This document shows positions 55,187-64,000 of a stretch of 64,000 bases of DNA, in pieces. The stretch is from an uncultured Granulosicoccus sp. Lineage in GTDB: Bacteria > Pseudomonadota > Gammaproteobacteria > Granulosicoccales > Granulosicoccaceae. The position numbers were made by a program, and so were the translations under genes. The notes beneath the pieces are model-generated. The model had not been told where the DNA came from and made no database searches. It saw only the letters and a program-made list of their open reading frames with translations. The stretch spans positions 434,001 through 498,000 of the forward strand of contig CANMQI010000003.1 in NCBI GenBank assembly GCA_947499955.1, given 5' to 3'. Each line of letters opens with the position of its first letter. Positions within the stretch are counted from its first letter, which is position 1.

Positions 55187-56491
55187 ATGACGAGCCATCA
55201 CGAAACCGAGTCGGCCAGGCCCACCTCACTAGTCAGTGGATTGCGAAACATGGATCCCGAGCAGAGACTCAAGGCCATTGCCGAGACAGCGGCGCTCGAC
55301 TCAAGCTCGCACACGGCACTGGCCGGACAAGGCGCCTTGCCCACCCATGTGGCCAACGGCATGATCGAGAACGTCATCGGCACCTTCGAACTGCCACTGG
55401 GTGTCGCCACGAACTTCATCGTGAATCAGCGTGAATACCTGATCCCCATGGCGGTGGAAGAGCCTTCCGTGGTGGCTGCCGCCTCCTACATGGCAAAGCT
55501 GGCTCGCGCCGGTGGCGGATTCACGGCTTCCAGCACACGTCCCATCATGCGGGCACAGATCCAGATCATCGGCCTGACAGACCCGTATGCAGCTCGGGCC
55601 AGACTGCTGGCAAACCGGGATGAGCTGATCGCCATGGCCAACTCGCGCGACACCGTACTGATCAACCTCGGCGGTGGTTGCTGTGATATCGACATCGAAA
55701 TATTCGACGACTCACCGATTGGTCCGATGGTAGTGCTGCACTTGCTGGTGGATGTACGAGATGCCATGGGCGCCAATACGGTCAATACCATGGCTGAAAT
55801 GCTGGCACCGCGCATCGAAGAGATCAGCGGCGGCACCGTACGTCTGCGAATACTGTCCAACCTGGCCGACCGGCGTCTGGTTACTGCCAGCGTGCGTCTG
55901 GACACCAAGACACTCGACACAAAAACACTGGACGGTGCGGTGGTTGCACAAGGCATTGTCGAAGCCTGCGCCCTGGCAATAGTCGACCCCTACCGAGCCG
56001 CCACCCACAACAAGGGAATCATGAACGGTATCGATCCGGTCGTGGTGGCCACGGGTAACGACTGGCGAGCGGTGGAAGCCGGGGCACACGCCTATGCAGC
56101 GCGATCAGGGCGCTACAGCTCATTGACCCGCTGGGAAATTGCCAGCGATGGTTCCTTGTCCGGAACACTGGAGATGCCGATGGCCGTCGGCATTGTCGGT
56201 GGCGCCACGCGCACTCATCCGGCTGCGCAGGCTGCACTGAAACTCATGCAGATCGAAAGCGCTCAGGAACTGGCGGAAGTCATCGCAACGGTTGGCCTCG
56301 CGCAGAACATGGCAGCGCTTCGCGCCTTGTCGACCGAAGGCATCCAGCGAGGACACATGACCCTGCATGCACGCAATATCGCCATCACGGCCGGCGCCTC
56401 CGGCAGTGACATAGAAAGAATCGCCAAGGCAATCGTGGCCGCAGGTGACATCAGTGTCGACAAGGCAACCCAGTTACTGCAAGGCAGCTGA
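55187..56491 (+). CDS. mvaA: Class II (degradative) 3-hydroxy-3-methylglutaryl-CoA reductase
   Basis: 434 residues, the class II size. Conserved parts are ENVIG with the catalytic glutamate (61-65), [22 protein letters not shown], the nucleotide motif [22 protein letters not shown] with the catalytic lysine and aspartate, and the C-terminal [10 protein letters not shown] histidine. In bacteria that eat mevalonate, this enzyme oxidises mevalonate plus CoA to HMG-CoA. The pairing with a TRAP transporter and a MocR regulator points to catabolism. No other mevalonate-pathway enzymes are in the window. [12 protein letters not shown] pentad duplication is present in the middle. Confidence 0.93.
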   Translation: MTSHHETESARPTSLVSGLRNMDPEQRLKAIAETAALDSSSHTALAGQGALPTHVANGMIENVIGTFELPLGVATNFIVNQREYLIPMAVEEPSVVAAASYMAKLARAGGGFTASSTRPIMRAQIQIIGLTDPYAARARLLANRDELIAMANSRDTVLINLGGGCCDIDIEIFDDSPIGPMVVLHLLVDVRDAMGANTVNTMAEMLAPRIEEISGGTVRLRILSNLADRRLVTASVRLDTKTLDTKTLDGAVVAQGIVEACALAIVDPYRAATHNKGIMNGIDPVVVATGNDWRAVEAGAHAYAARSGRYSSLTRWEIASDGSLSGTLEMPMAVGIVGGATRTHPAAQAALKLMQIESAQELAEVIATVGLAQNMAALRALSTEGIQRGHMTLHARNIAITAGASGSDIERIAKAIVAAGDISVDKATQLLQGS

Positions 56492-56520
56492 TAACAACAC
56501 AACACCACAAGGAGAATCCA

Positions 56521-57561
56521 ATGAGCAACCCTTCACGACGCAAGCTGTTACAGATCGGCGCTGCCGCCGCCATCGGTGCGCCAGCCATCCTCACCAGTAC
56601 TCGTGCGTCAGCACAGGGCGTCACCGAATGGCGCATGCAGGCGCTCTGGGGTGGCGGCACTACCCCGATGATCTACGAAGAGAAATTCTGTGAACGTGTG
56701 GCCGAGCTGACCGGCGGATCGCTGAAGATCACACCCTTTGCCGGCGGTCAGATCGTACCGTCTGCACAGGCCTTCGATGCGGTTCGCGGTGGCGCCTTCC
56801 AGATGATGAAGACCTTTGATGGCTATACCGCCGGCAAGATCCCGGCCCACGGCTTTTCATCCACGGTTCCTTTCGGCTTTGCCGAAGCCGATCAGTACGA
56901 GGCCTGGTTCTACGAGCGTGATGGTCTCGAACTGGCCCGCGAATCCTACGCGCCTGCCGGGCTGACCTATGTCGCGCCGACGGTGTACGGCGAAGAACCC
57001 TTGCATTCCCGGGTCGACGTCAGATCCATCGCAGACCTTGACGGCCTCAAGGGACGCTTTGTCGGACTGGCCGCGGCGGTCATGGGAGACTTCGGCGTGG
57101 CTGTCTCGCCACTGCCGACATCGGAAGTCTATTCCGCACTGGACAAGGGACTGATCGATATCGCGGACCGAGGCGACATCAAGGCCAACTATGAAGAAGG
57201 CCTGCATGAAGTCGCGCCCTATCTGATTCTGCCGGGTGTTCATCAGCCATCCACTGCCACATCCTACGTCGCCAACACGCGGGCCTTTGAAGCTCTGGAT
57301 GATCAGCAAAAGGCAGCGCTTGCCGTGGCAGCCAGAGAAGTCTCGGGGGCCTTGCGACAGAACATTCTGGTGGCCAACGGTGAATATCTGCAGAAGTTTC
57401 GTGACGCCGGGGTCGAGATCATCGATTTCGACGCGGACGACGTGTCCAAGGCGCGTGCCCAGGCTGTGCAGTCATGGAAAAAGGCGGCCGATGGTGATGC
57501 TCTGGCGACGCGCATGATGGAGTCGCAAGTCACGCTGATGAAAGAACTGCGTCTGCTCTGA
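56521..57561 (+). CDS. TRAP transporter substrate-binding protein (DctP family)
   Basis: 346 residues with a Tat-like signal (RRKLLQIGAAAAIGAPAILTSTRASA) followed by a DctP fold (GVTEWRMQALWGGGTTPMIYEEKFCERVAELTGGSLKITPFAGG; later LKGRFVGLAAAVMGDFGV and YVANTRAF). It is periplasmic and starts 29 bases after the HMG-CoA reductase gene. With DctQ and DctM it imports a carboxylate against a Na+ gradient. Given the operon, the ligand is probably mevalonate. Confidence 0.92.
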   Translation: MSNPSRRKLLQIGAAAAIGAPAILTSTRASAQGVTEWRMQALWGGGTTPMIYEEKFCERVAELTGGSLKITPFAGGQIVPSAQAFDAVRGGAFQMMKTFDGYTAGKIPAHGFSSTVPFGFAEADQYEAWFYERDGLELARESYAPAGLTYVAPTVYGEEPLHSRVDVRSIADLDGLKGRFVGLAAAVMGDFGVAVSPLPTSEVYSALDKGLIDIADRGDIKANYEEGLHEVAPYLILPGVHQPSTATSYVANTRAFEALDDQQKAALAVAAREVSGALRQNILVANGEYLQKFRDAGVEIIDFDADDVSKARAQAVQSWKKAADGDALATRMMESQVTLMKELRLL

Positions 57562-57580
57562 TCTGGCGTATACACTTCCC

Positions 57581-57601
57581 GGCCGAACAATCTGTTCGGC
57601 C
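57581..57601 (+). repeat. Intercistronic hairpin between dctP and dctQ genes
   Basis: ggccgaaca-atc-tgttcggcc: a 9-bp perfect stem with a 3-base loop, 19 bases after the binding-protein stop. It has no T tract, and probably raises the binding-protein level relative to the permeases. Confidence 0.7.
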
Positions 57602-57630
57602 GACAACAACAGCAACAGGAGAGAGATGCA

Positions 57631-58122
57631 GTGATTCGGCTAGCCCGGTGGATTACCGCCATGAACCAGGCCTTGTTTCAGGCAATCAAATGGCTGGTAT
57701 TCCTCATCGCCGCTCTGATGCTGTGGGAAGTCGTGTCCAGATACAGTCTCTCCTCCCCGACCAGCTGGGCACCTGAACTGGCTACCTTGCTGTTCGGGCC
57801 CTTCTTTCTGCTCGGCGGTCCTCATCTGCTTCACCTGGGTGGTCATGTCGCGGTCGATGTGCTTTCCGAACGCGCCAGCGGTAAAGTGGCTCACACGCTG
57901 ACCGTTCTGGGCCTGGTGCTCGCCGCCGTCTTTGGCGCCATTCTTCTCTGGTTCAGCTTGCCACTGGTCTGGCAGGCGTTCGAGTATCGCGAAACCAGCT
58001 ACTCGGCGTGGAATCCGCAGATATGGCCCAGCAAGATGGCCTTGCCATTGGCAGCGGCATTACTGGTACTGCAATCCATCGCTGACGGCATAGCGCTGCT
58101 CGCCAGTCCGGGAGATGCGTGA
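57631..58122 (+). CDS. TRAP transporter small permease (DctQ family)
   Basis: 163 residues with four helices (WLVFLIAALMLWEVVSRY, ATLLFGPFFLLGGPHLL, TLTVLGLVLAAVFGAILLWF, MALPLAAALLVLQSIADGIALL). The start is GTG at 57631 with GGAGAG upstream. It is the small subunit of the TRAP membrane pair. Its stop overlaps the DctM start. Confidence 0.9.
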   Translation: MIRLARWITAMNQALFQAIKWLVFLIAALMLWEVVSRYSLSSPTSWAPELATLLFGPFFLLGGPHLLHLGGHVAVDVLSERASGKVAHTLTVLGLVLAAVFGAILLWFSLPLVWQAFEYRETSYSAWNPQIWPSKMALPLAAALLVLQSIADGIALLASPGDA

Positions 58123-59444
58123 TGGAAAGCTCTCTGACGCTTGCCTTCATGTTCGTGTCCCTGATACTGCTGATGCTCACAGGGGCCGCCCTTGCATTTG
58201 TACTGGGTGCCATTGCGTTCATCTCCACCATGCTGCTGTGGGGTCCTTCGGCGCTCATCGTGGCAGTACTCAACACCTTCGAGACCATGACATCGGAATC
58301 GCTGATGGCCATTCCACTGTATGTGCTGATGGCATCGGTTCTACAGAAATCCGCCATCATCGATGCGCTGTACGATGCCATGGAAATCTGGTTCTCACGC
58401 ATCAATGGTGGCCTTGCCGTCGGCACCATCATCATCTGCACCATTCTGGCTGCCATGACGGGAGTCGTGGGAGCGGCTGTGGCGGCCATGGGAATCCTGG
58501 CCTTGCCATCGATGCTCAAGCGCGGCTACTACCCGCCGCTGGCGCTAGGTGCCATTTGTGCCGGGGGCACGCTCGGCATTCTCATACCGCCCTCCATCGT
58601 GACCATCGTCTACGCGATAACGGCGCAGGTGTCCATCGGCAAGATGTTCGCCGCCGGCATAGTGCCCGGGGTGATTCTCGCTGGCAGCTACTCTCTTTAC
58701 ATTCTGATACGCACACGATTGAACCCATCGCTGGCACCAATACCCGAAGCCGGTGAACCAGTATTGCTGAAGGTCAAACTGACTTCCCTGAAGAGCCTTA
58801 TCCTGCCCGCCCTGGTCATCATGGGTGTGCTGGGGTCCATCTATACCGGTATTGCCACACCGACAGAGGCGGCTGCCGTCGGTGTACTGGGGGCCCTGCT
58901 GTCCTCGCTCATCACCGGACGATTATCCCGCGTCATGCTGTCGGAAGCTGCACACGACACCTTGCGTGTCACGGCCATGATCCTGTGGATTACCATCGGC
59001 GCTCGCGCCTTCATATCGGTATTCGTGGCCACCGGTGGTGCCGACTCCATTCTCGACTTCGTGCAGAACCTGGAGGCTTCACGCTGGATCATCCTGGCCG
59101 CCATGGTTGGCATTCTTGTCTTTCTGGGACTCTTCCTCGATGAGATCGGCATCATTCTCCTGTGCGTGCCTGTCTTCATGCCCATCATCAAGGTGCTCGA
59201 GTTCGACCCTATCTGGTTTGGTGTGCTGTTCATGATCACGGCCCAGATGGCCTACATCACCCCGCCCTTTGGCTACACCTTGTTCTATCTGAAGGCGGTG
59301 CTGCCCGAGGGCATCAGCATCCGACAGGTGTATCGGGGAGTCATTCCATTTTTCCTGATTCAGGTGGTGGTGCTGTTGCTGTTTGTGTTGTTTCCAGGGG
59401 TTGTTACCTGGTTGCCGAATGCGATGACGATGGGTAAGCCGTAG
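58122..59444 (+). CDS. TRAP transporter large permease (DctM family)
   Basis: 440 residues with about 12-14 helices. DctM-typical blocks are LGAICAGGTLGILIPPSIVTIVYAI and the C-terminal GIILLCVPVFMPIIKVLEFDPIWFGVLF, AYITPPFGYTLFYLKAV. It is the Na+-coupled transport subunit. ATG 58122 overlaps the DctQ stop; a GTG at 58119 is a possible start as well. It ends the mevalonate-linked operon, which is followed by a hairpin. Confidence 0.92.
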   Translation: MESSLTLAFMFVSLILLMLTGAALAFVLGAIAFISTMLLWGPSALIVAVLNTFETMTSESLMAIPLYVLMASVLQKSAIIDALYDAMEIWFSRINGGLAVGTIIICTILAAMTGVVGAAVAAMGILALPSMLKRGYYPPLALGAICAGGTLGILIPPSIVTIVYAITAQVSIGKMFAAGIVPGVILAGSYSLYILIRTRLNPSLAPIPEAGEPVLLKVKLTSLKSLILPALVIMGVLGSIYTGIATPTEAAAVGVLGALLSSLITGRLSRVMLSEAAHDTLRVTAMILWITIGARAFISVFVATGGADSILDFVQNLEASRWIILAAMVGILVFLGLFLDEIGIILLCVPVFMPIIKVLEFDPIWFGVLFMITAQMAYITPPFGYTLFYLKAVLPEGISIRQVYRGVIPFFLIQVVVLLLFVLFPGVVTWLPNAMTMGKP

Positions 59445-59498
59445 CACGCGACAGGCAAGCTGCTCACCCTTTTCGATCCATGACACGATTGCCGGTAC

Positions 59499-59524
59499 AT
59501 CAAGGCTGAATCATCAGCCTTGAT
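59499..59524. terminator. Bidirectional hairpin between convergent operons
   Basis: ATCAAGGCTG-AATCAT-CAGCCTTGAT: a 10-bp perfect stem with a 6-base loop between the dctM and MBL gene ends. It can serve both directions. Confidence 0.7.
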
Positions 59525-59577
59525 TGGCACCCGTCACACAGGCCCGTCAGCCTCTTCGTGAGAACATGGAAAAACCA

Positions 59578-60486
59578 CTAGGCTCCTGCAGCTTGCGCTT
59601 TTCCGGCAAGTTCTGCACCAGGATCGAATGCGACTTTTTCGCCAAAGCATAAAGCCTGATTGGTGGCCGACTTCACCTGATCAACACTCAAGACGATTTC
59701 ACCGGCATCCGTGTAGTGGGCATCTGGCTGACTGGCCATCCATTCATCCGGTGGCAACAAGGTGGACGCGCGATGCGTCACGTTCCAGACGAAGTAATGA
59801 TGAGGAACGGTGATTCGCGCGTGCAGTCTGTCGCGCACATGCGCAATCTGCTCGTAACTCAACACATGTTGCGAACCATCGATCGGCAATAGCGCTATAT
59901 CGATTTCACCCAGGGCATCCCAGACGGCCTCGGGTGGATTGGGTCGGTTGTCGCCCCAATGCAGGATACGTAGACCGGCTGTTTCGATAACGAGTATGGA
60001 GTTGTCAAACGATCGCCAGTTGTCGGGAGGGACCGTTTCCATCGCTGTCAGCTTTCGCGTCAAGCCCGCCCAGTCGTATACGCCATGAGTGGAGTCCGAG
60101 ACGTGTTTGTCTGCAATACCGGATATTACTGCATCAGCAAACTCGAACCGCCCAACCAGTCTATCGAGCAGCGTACTGGCGTGCAGCGAATGCAGATTGT
60201 CGTGATCGAAGTGCGCATGCGTTGACAGGCCGATATCCACCTCGCAACGCGGGAAATCGTAGAGGTACCAATCCCAACCACCCCATGGCGGGTTGCGCCA
60301 GGGATCGATCATCAGCGACAGGCCCGAAGGCGTGGTGATTCGGAAGCAGGAACCACCAAAATACGCCAGCTTGATGGCATCCGCCCTTGATTCCTGCGAT
60401 TGCTCTCCACTCTGGAGAGCGATCATCCGGTTGTTGTTTTCGCTTTGTTTCCAGGCCCAAAGACCTTCCTTGCTACGATCTCTCAT
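59578..60486 (-). CDS. MBL-fold metallo-hydrolase (UlaG/L-ascorbate lactonase-like layout)
   Basis: 302 residues. It has the metal-binding motif STHAHFDHD (HxHxDH), a downstream HWGD aspartate and a VPHHY histidine, so a binuclear zinc or manganese site is likely. The fold and lack of a signal peptide suggest a cytosolic lactonase or hydrolase; the sequence resembles UlaG-like members (ITTPSGLSLMIDPWRNPP). Last gene of the LIV-like operon, 19 bases after the AhpD-like gene. Substrate unknown. Confidence 0.82.
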   Translation of the reverse strand: MRDRSKEGLWAWKQSENNNRMIALQSGEQSQESRADAIKLAYFGGSCFRITTPSGLSLMIDPWRNPPWGGWDWYLYDFPRCEVDIGLSTHAHFDHDNLHSLHASTLLDRLVGRFEFADAVISGIADKHVSDSTHGVYDWAGLTRKLTAMETVPPDNWRSFDNSILVIETAGLRILHWGDNRPNPPEAVWDALGEIDIALLPIDGSQHVLSYEQIAHVRDRLHARITVPHHYFVWNVTHRASTLLPPDEWMASQPDAHYTDAGEIVLSVDQVKSATNQALCFGEKVAFDPGAELAGKAQAAGA

Positions 60487-60505
60487 GATGTTATCCGGGC
60501 GTGCC

Positions 60506-61051
60506 TCAGATGAGGGTGCGCTCTACCCCCTCTTCCATTTCGATCTGCAAGGCATCATTGAAGCGATTGAAGAAGCCACACAGCGCAATTCGCAGTGTCA
60601 ACTCGACAATCTGCTCCTCGCTGAAATGCTTTTTCAACTCGGTGAAAACGCCATCGCGCATTCTGTTGAAATCATTGGTCACCTGCACCGCATAATCGCG
60701 CACCAGCCTATCCAGTTCATCAAACCCATCTGGCGCGTCGCCCAGAATGTCGTCAATGGCCGCCGCACTGAGGCCGTGTTCCAATGCTCGCGGAGCATGG
60801 TGCGCGATACAGTATTCGCAGCGATTGATCGTGGACACCACAACCAGCGCGATTTCCAGATAGCGCTTGGACAGAATCGCATCGTCATGCAACTCCAGAA
60901 GCAAACCCATGATGTGTTTCAATGCCGCCGGGCGATGAGCAAACACGCGCACCTGATTCAGAAACGGACCGTATTCACGGGCATAACGCTCGTAAATCGG
61001 ACGTACATCCTCGGGTACCTGCGAAACATCAACATCACTGACACGTGCCAT
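60506..61051 (-). CDS. Carboxymuconolactone decarboxylase/AhpD-like protein
   Basis: 181 residues, all helical. It has the CxxCxxxH redox-type motif CEYCIAHH in the family context (VVVSTINRCEYCIAHHAPRALEHG). Members are peroxidase-linked reductants (AhpD) or ring-lactone decarboxylases. It lies 60 bases after the binding-protein gene and 19 before the MBL gene, so it works with the imported substrate. Not assignable further. Confidence 0.85.
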   Translation of the reverse strand: MARVSDVDVSQVPEDVRPIYERYAREYGPFLNQVRVFAHRPAALKHIMGLLLELHDDAILSKRYLEIALVVVSTINRCEYCIAHHAPRALEHGLSAAAIDDILGDAPDGFDELDRLVRDYAVQVTNDFNRMRDGVFTELKKHFSEEQIVELTLRIALCGFFNRFNDALQIEMEEGVERTLI

Positions 61052-61111
61052 TATTCAGACTCCTGGTTTCAAGTACGGGGAGCGACACCGACTGCGCTCC
61101 CCGGTTGCTTC

Positions 61112-62320
61112 TTAGTATTCGAGGCGTTCGATGACAACATCTTCGCCGTCACGAATCTCTGACAGCTGAAAATCTCGCCCCAAGACCATGCCTTCTTCAT
61201 CGAATTCGATTGAACCGGAGGCTCCGGAATAGTTGATATCCTTGCCCGCACGTAGCGCCGCCAGGCCATCGGCCAGATTGTAGACGGTCGTCTTGCCCTC
61301 GCCGGTGGTCACCTCCCACACGGCTTTGGCAATATCCGGCCCCGCCGTGCTACCAGCCTTTTCAATCGCCAGCAACAGGGTGGTCAGCTGATCACGACCT
61401 GCTGTTCCAAACGGATGTTGCACGGAATCGGATGCCTCAAGCCCGGCTTCCACCAGGTATTCCTTGTAGGCTGGGGAATTGATGGCGGGAACCGGAAATC
61501 CGTGGACGATACCCTCGGCGGCTCCACCGATGGCCTCCTTGAACTGTGGCCCGGTGGACAAAGAGGTGGTGATGACCGTGCCTTCGTAGCCCTGGCGGTA
61601 CAGCTCCTTGTAAACGGCCGTGAAGTCGGTGACGTAGGATGGAACGAATACAGCCTGTGGGTTCTTCTCGATCAGCTGAGTAACTTCCGAGCGGTAACTC
61701 GATTGCTGCGCGTTGTAGTAGAACGGCTCATTCAGCAGCGCATCCTGGCCGACGATCTCTATGAAGCCATCCATCATGGAGCGAGTAAAGTCGTTGTTCA
61801 GCGCCATCAGACCAAACGTCTCGATGCCTCTGGACTTGACCAGTTCACCGATGGCACGCCCCCAGATCGGTGACAAGGGCTGGAAGTTGAAAACCAGGCC
61901 CTTTTCATCAGCAACCGGAATATCCGACGAAGATGAGGTACACATTTGCACGACATTGGCCGCCTGGCATTTGGGCATGACACCCAGCGTCACCGAGGAT
62001 GAGAAAGTGCCAACTATGGCGCACACGCCATTGACATTGATCAGCTTGTCAGCGGCCCGCACGGCGGTTTCAGGGTTGGTCTCGGAATTCTCCTGAAACA
62101 AGCGCACTTGCCGACCGAGAATGCCACCTGCTGCATTGACCGCATCCACCACCCGTTTGTGTGCTGCGGTGATGTTCGGGCCGAAAGGCGCACCTCCACC
62201 GGTATTGGGCGTCAGGGAACCAATGGCAATGTCACTCTCCTGAGCCCGCAGGATGGTGGGAACCAAGAGTGCGGCAGTACCTGCTGCCAGGAAGCTACGG
62301 CGATTCATGTGAAAGCTCAT
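61112..62320 (-). CDS. Branched-chain-type ABC transporter substrate-binding protein
   Basis: 402 residues from ATG 62320 (or 398 from ATG 62308), with a twin-arginine-like signal (NRRSFLAAGTAALLVPTILRAQ). The Leu/Ile/Val-type fold is clear: IAIGSLTPNTGGGAPFGPNITAAHKRVVDAVNAAGGILGRQVRL, VNGVCAIVGTFSSSVTLGVMP, and the late YRQGYEGTVITTSLSTGPQF. LIV-type binding proteins have a wide range of ligands (amino acids, amides, short aromatic acids). Divergence from the amino-acid consensus means the ligand cannot be set here. Confidence 0.9.
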   Translation of the reverse strand: MSFHMNRRSFLAAGTAALLVPTILRAQESDIAIGSLTPNTGGGAPFGPNITAAHKRVVDAVNAAGGILGRQVRLFQENSETNPETAVRAADKLINVNGVCAIVGTFSSSVTLGVMPKCQAANVVQMCTSSSSDIPVADEKGLVFNFQPLSPIWGRAIGELVKSRGIETFGLMALNNDFTRSMMDGFIEIVGQDALLNEPFYYNAQQSSYRSEVTQLIEKNPQAVFVPSYVTDFTAVYKELYRQGYEGTVITTSLSTGPQFKEAIGGAAEGIVHGFPVPAINSPAYKEYLVEAGLEASDSVQHPFGTAGRDQLTTLLLAIEKAGSTAGPDIAKAVWEVTTGEGKTTVYNLADGLAALRAGKDINYSGASGSIEFDEEGMVLGRDFQLSEIRDGEDVVIERLEY

Positions 62321-62341
62321 CTTGACTATCTCCTTTTCAGG

Positions 62342-63256
62342 TTATCCAGCGATCTTGTCTCTGGTGTAGGTAAATTTCGGTTCGGGAAGCAGCCCTCTGG
62401 GGCGCAGGCGCAAGGTGACAATCAGAAGCAGCCCGATGGTGATGATGCGCACGGAACTCATGGTCTCTGCATCCAGCCATGGCAGGACATCCCCGAAAAA
62501 CCGGGTGCCTTCCAGGAACATGATCACCGTCCCCGCACCGATCAGCAGACCTCGGTTGTTGCCTGCGCCACCGACGATCACCGACATCCAGATGAACATG
62601 GCCACCGTGGGCATGAAGACTTCCGGACTGATGTTCTGCGAGTAATGCGCATACAGCGCACCGGCCAGGCCCATGAAACCACCACCAATGGCGAAGATCT
62701 GAATGCGATGACGAAACACGTTCTTGCCCAACACGCCGGCCACCACATCATCTTCGCGTATGGCGCGCAAGGTACGTCCCATGGGGGCCTTGCGAATGCG
62801 CTCGCAGATCCAGTAGGTAATGGCGACAAAGAAGGCAACAAATCCCAGATAGAACACCGGGTAGTTCTCTGGTGCCATCAACGATTGAAAGGGCTGGGCC
62901 TCGATGCGCAAGCCTCGTGGACCCTCGGTGATCTGATCTTCGTTCAGCACAATGAGCCGGATGACTTCACCGACACCCAGCGTGACAATGGCAAGGAAGT
63001 CTTCTCGCAAGCGCATTGACAGCAGTGCCACCAGACCACCCGCGGCAAACCCTGCGGCAATGGCCATGGGTATGCTCAAACCGAGTGGCCAACCAGCCTT
63101 CGCCGACAGCAAGCCCGACGTATAGGCACCGAGGGCATAGAACCCGGCGATTCCGAAGTTGACCATGCCGGTCAATCCCCATTGCAGGTTCAAGGCCAGG
63201 GCAAGAATCATGAAAAAGCCAGCGTAGGTGGCCATTGATACCAGATATGCGCTCAT
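62342..63256 (-). CDS. livM: Branched-chain amino acid-type ABC permease LivM
   Basis: 304 residues with about eight helices and the LivM blocks MVNFGIAGFYALGAYTSGLL, ALRAIREDDVVAGVLGKNVF and GLAGALYAHYSQNISPEVFM. Its ATG overlaps the LivH stop by 4 bp. It forms the inner-membrane channel with LivH; the LivG/LivF ATPases are not in the window. Confidence 0.92.
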   Translation of the reverse strand: MSAYLVSMATYAGFFMILALALNLQWGLTGMVNFGIAGFYALGAYTSGLLSAKAGWPLGLSIPMAIAAGFAAGGLVALLSMRLREDFLAIVTLGVGEVIRLIVLNEDQITEGPRGLRIEAQPFQSLMAPENYPVFYLGFVAFFVAITYWICERIRKAPMGRTLRAIREDDVVAGVLGKNVFRHRIQIFAIGGGFMGLAGALYAHYSQNISPEVFMPTVAMFIWMSVIVGGAGNNRGLLIGAGTVIMFLEGTRFFGDVLPWLDAETMSSVRIITIGLLLIVTLRLRPRGLLPEPKFTYTRDKIAG

Positions 63257-64000
63257 TTCTTTATCTCAGCTGTGCCGAACAGACCCTGCGGCCGTAACAG
63301 CAGAAAGATGGCTATGATCACGAAACCGACGGCAATCTTGTAGGTCGATGGCAGGACCAGAATGGTCAGCTCCTCCGCCAGTCCCAGCAACAAGGCGCCC
63401 AGAATGGCCCCGTAGGGAGATCCGATGCCGCCCAGAATTGCGGCTGCGAAAATCGGAATGGTCAGGTTCCAGCCCACCAGAGGTTCAATCACCAGATCCA
63501 GCCCGGCAAACACACCGGTCAGTCCGAAAATGGCCCCACACAGTACCGTGGTCAGCGCCGTGATCTTCGCTGCATCCACACCGCGAATCGCCGCCAGCAT
63601 CGGGTTGTCTGCAACTGCCCGCATGGCTCGGCCTATACGCGTATGGCGGAGCAACACATGCAAGCCTGTCGCCAGCACCACGGCACAGGCAATGATCTCA
63701 ACCTGTTCCCTGGTAATCCTTGCACCCCAGAACTTCCAGGGCCGCTCCAGCGGGATATCGAATCCACGTACGTCGGCAGAAAAGAACAGACGTACCACAC
63801 TCTCCAGAATCAGCGTCAGTGCGATCGACACGACCAGCAATGTCACCGCGGACTGATCCTGCATGGGTTTGAACACCCAGACATGGGCCAACCAGACGAC
63901 GAACCCGGTGAAGAGCATGGCGCCAAGCGTTGCCAGAGGCAAGGGCAAACCCAGTGGAACATTGAAGGTATAGGCCGCGAATGCACCCAGGGTGATGTAG
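63253..64000 (-). CDS. livH: Branched-chain amino acid-type ABC permease LivH, partial (runs off right edge)
   Basis: 248 codons of the C-terminal part are visible; the 5' end lies beyond the window. Typical LivH blocks are RAVADNPMLAAIRGVDAAKI, GAIFGLTGVFAGLDL and GGIGSPYGAILGALLLGLAEEL. The frame stays open from the TTG at 63948 to the edge (GAFAAYTFNVPLG), so the TTG is not the true start. Confidence 0.92.
   Translation of the reverse strand, partial: YITLGAFAAYTFNVPLGLPLPLATLGAMLFTGFVVWLAHVWVFKPMQDQSAVTLLVVSIALTLILESVVRLFFSADVRGFDIPLERPWKFWGARITREQVEIIACAVVLATGLHVLLRHTRIGRAMRAVADNPMLAAIRGVDAAKITALTTVLCGAIFGLTGVFAGLDLVIEPLVGWNLTIPIFAAAILGGIGSPYGAILGALLLGLAEELTILVLPSTYKIAVGFVIIAIFLLLRPQGLFGTAEIKK

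Noticed and set aside
63253-63948. A complete 231-residue LivH starting at TTG 63948
   Set aside because: The frame is open to the window edge with LivH-like sequence before the TTG, so the gene is cut by the edge rather than starting there.

Overview
The window is about 57% GC by eye, densely coded, and reads as the chromosome of a marine-type, heterotrophic, facultatively denitrifying gammaproteobacterium. That placement is an inference from gene content: cd1 nitrite reductase with a nir heme-d1 operon, cNOR, cytochrome c5, TrkAH, DUF3461, MscS and TRAP systems. I saw no rRNA, tRNA, CRISPR array, prophage or insertion sequence.

Layout. 1-1500: the start of an M20 amidohydrolase, a phosphoribosyltransferase, and the 3' remnant of a PLP aminotransferase. 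1512-9132: a LacI-controlled carbohydrate ABC importer (binding protein, two unusual permeases, ATPase) with a cytosolic GH63/MGH1-type glycoside hydrolase inside the operon and two operator-like sites in the divergent promoter region. 9466-12930: a DUF3461 protein and TrkH-TrkA potassium uptake. 12956-20065: two chemoreceptors and a large MscS channel. 20296-26846: a TolC/HlyD/double-ATPase/two-ABC-2-permease exporter. 27040-29599: an unknown two-TM protein and a 13E12/DUF222 HNH nuclease with a coding minisatellite and a LexA-box-like site upstream.

29855-49284 is the denitrification island. On the minus strand nirS-nirE-nirC-nirF-nirDL-nirG-nirH-nirJ-nirN makes cytochrome cd1 nitrite reductase and its heme d1, and the same run continues into a short-chain dehydrogenase and a DUF2238 membrane protein. 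A phospholipase-C-X-domain gene separates nir from nor. The nitric oxide reductase set is split into norC-norB-norQ-norD-orf76 (minus) and orf145-norE-norF (plus), which converge. A cytochrome c5 lies divergent from norC. Three FNR/DNR-type 14-bp palindromes lie in the nirS and norC/c5 promoter regions, so nitrite to NO to N2O reduction and its electron supply are probably co-regulated by low oxygen and NO.

50236-53376 encodes a CheB-CheR-coiled coil-PAS-LuxR hybrid. 53729-59444 is a mevalonate-use locus: a MocR regulator divergent from a degradative HMG-CoA reductase and a TRAP transporter, with repeated operator-like sites between them. 59578-64000 is a minus-strand operon of LivH/LivM-type permeases, a binding protein, an AhpD-like protein and an MBL-fold hydrolase, substrate unknown, cut by the right edge.

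The strongest leads for something undescribed are the sugar importer whose two permeases both carry extra domains, the LexA-box/minisatellite HNH gene, the two extra genes at the tail of the nir operon, and the CheB-CheR-PAS-LuxR hybrid.
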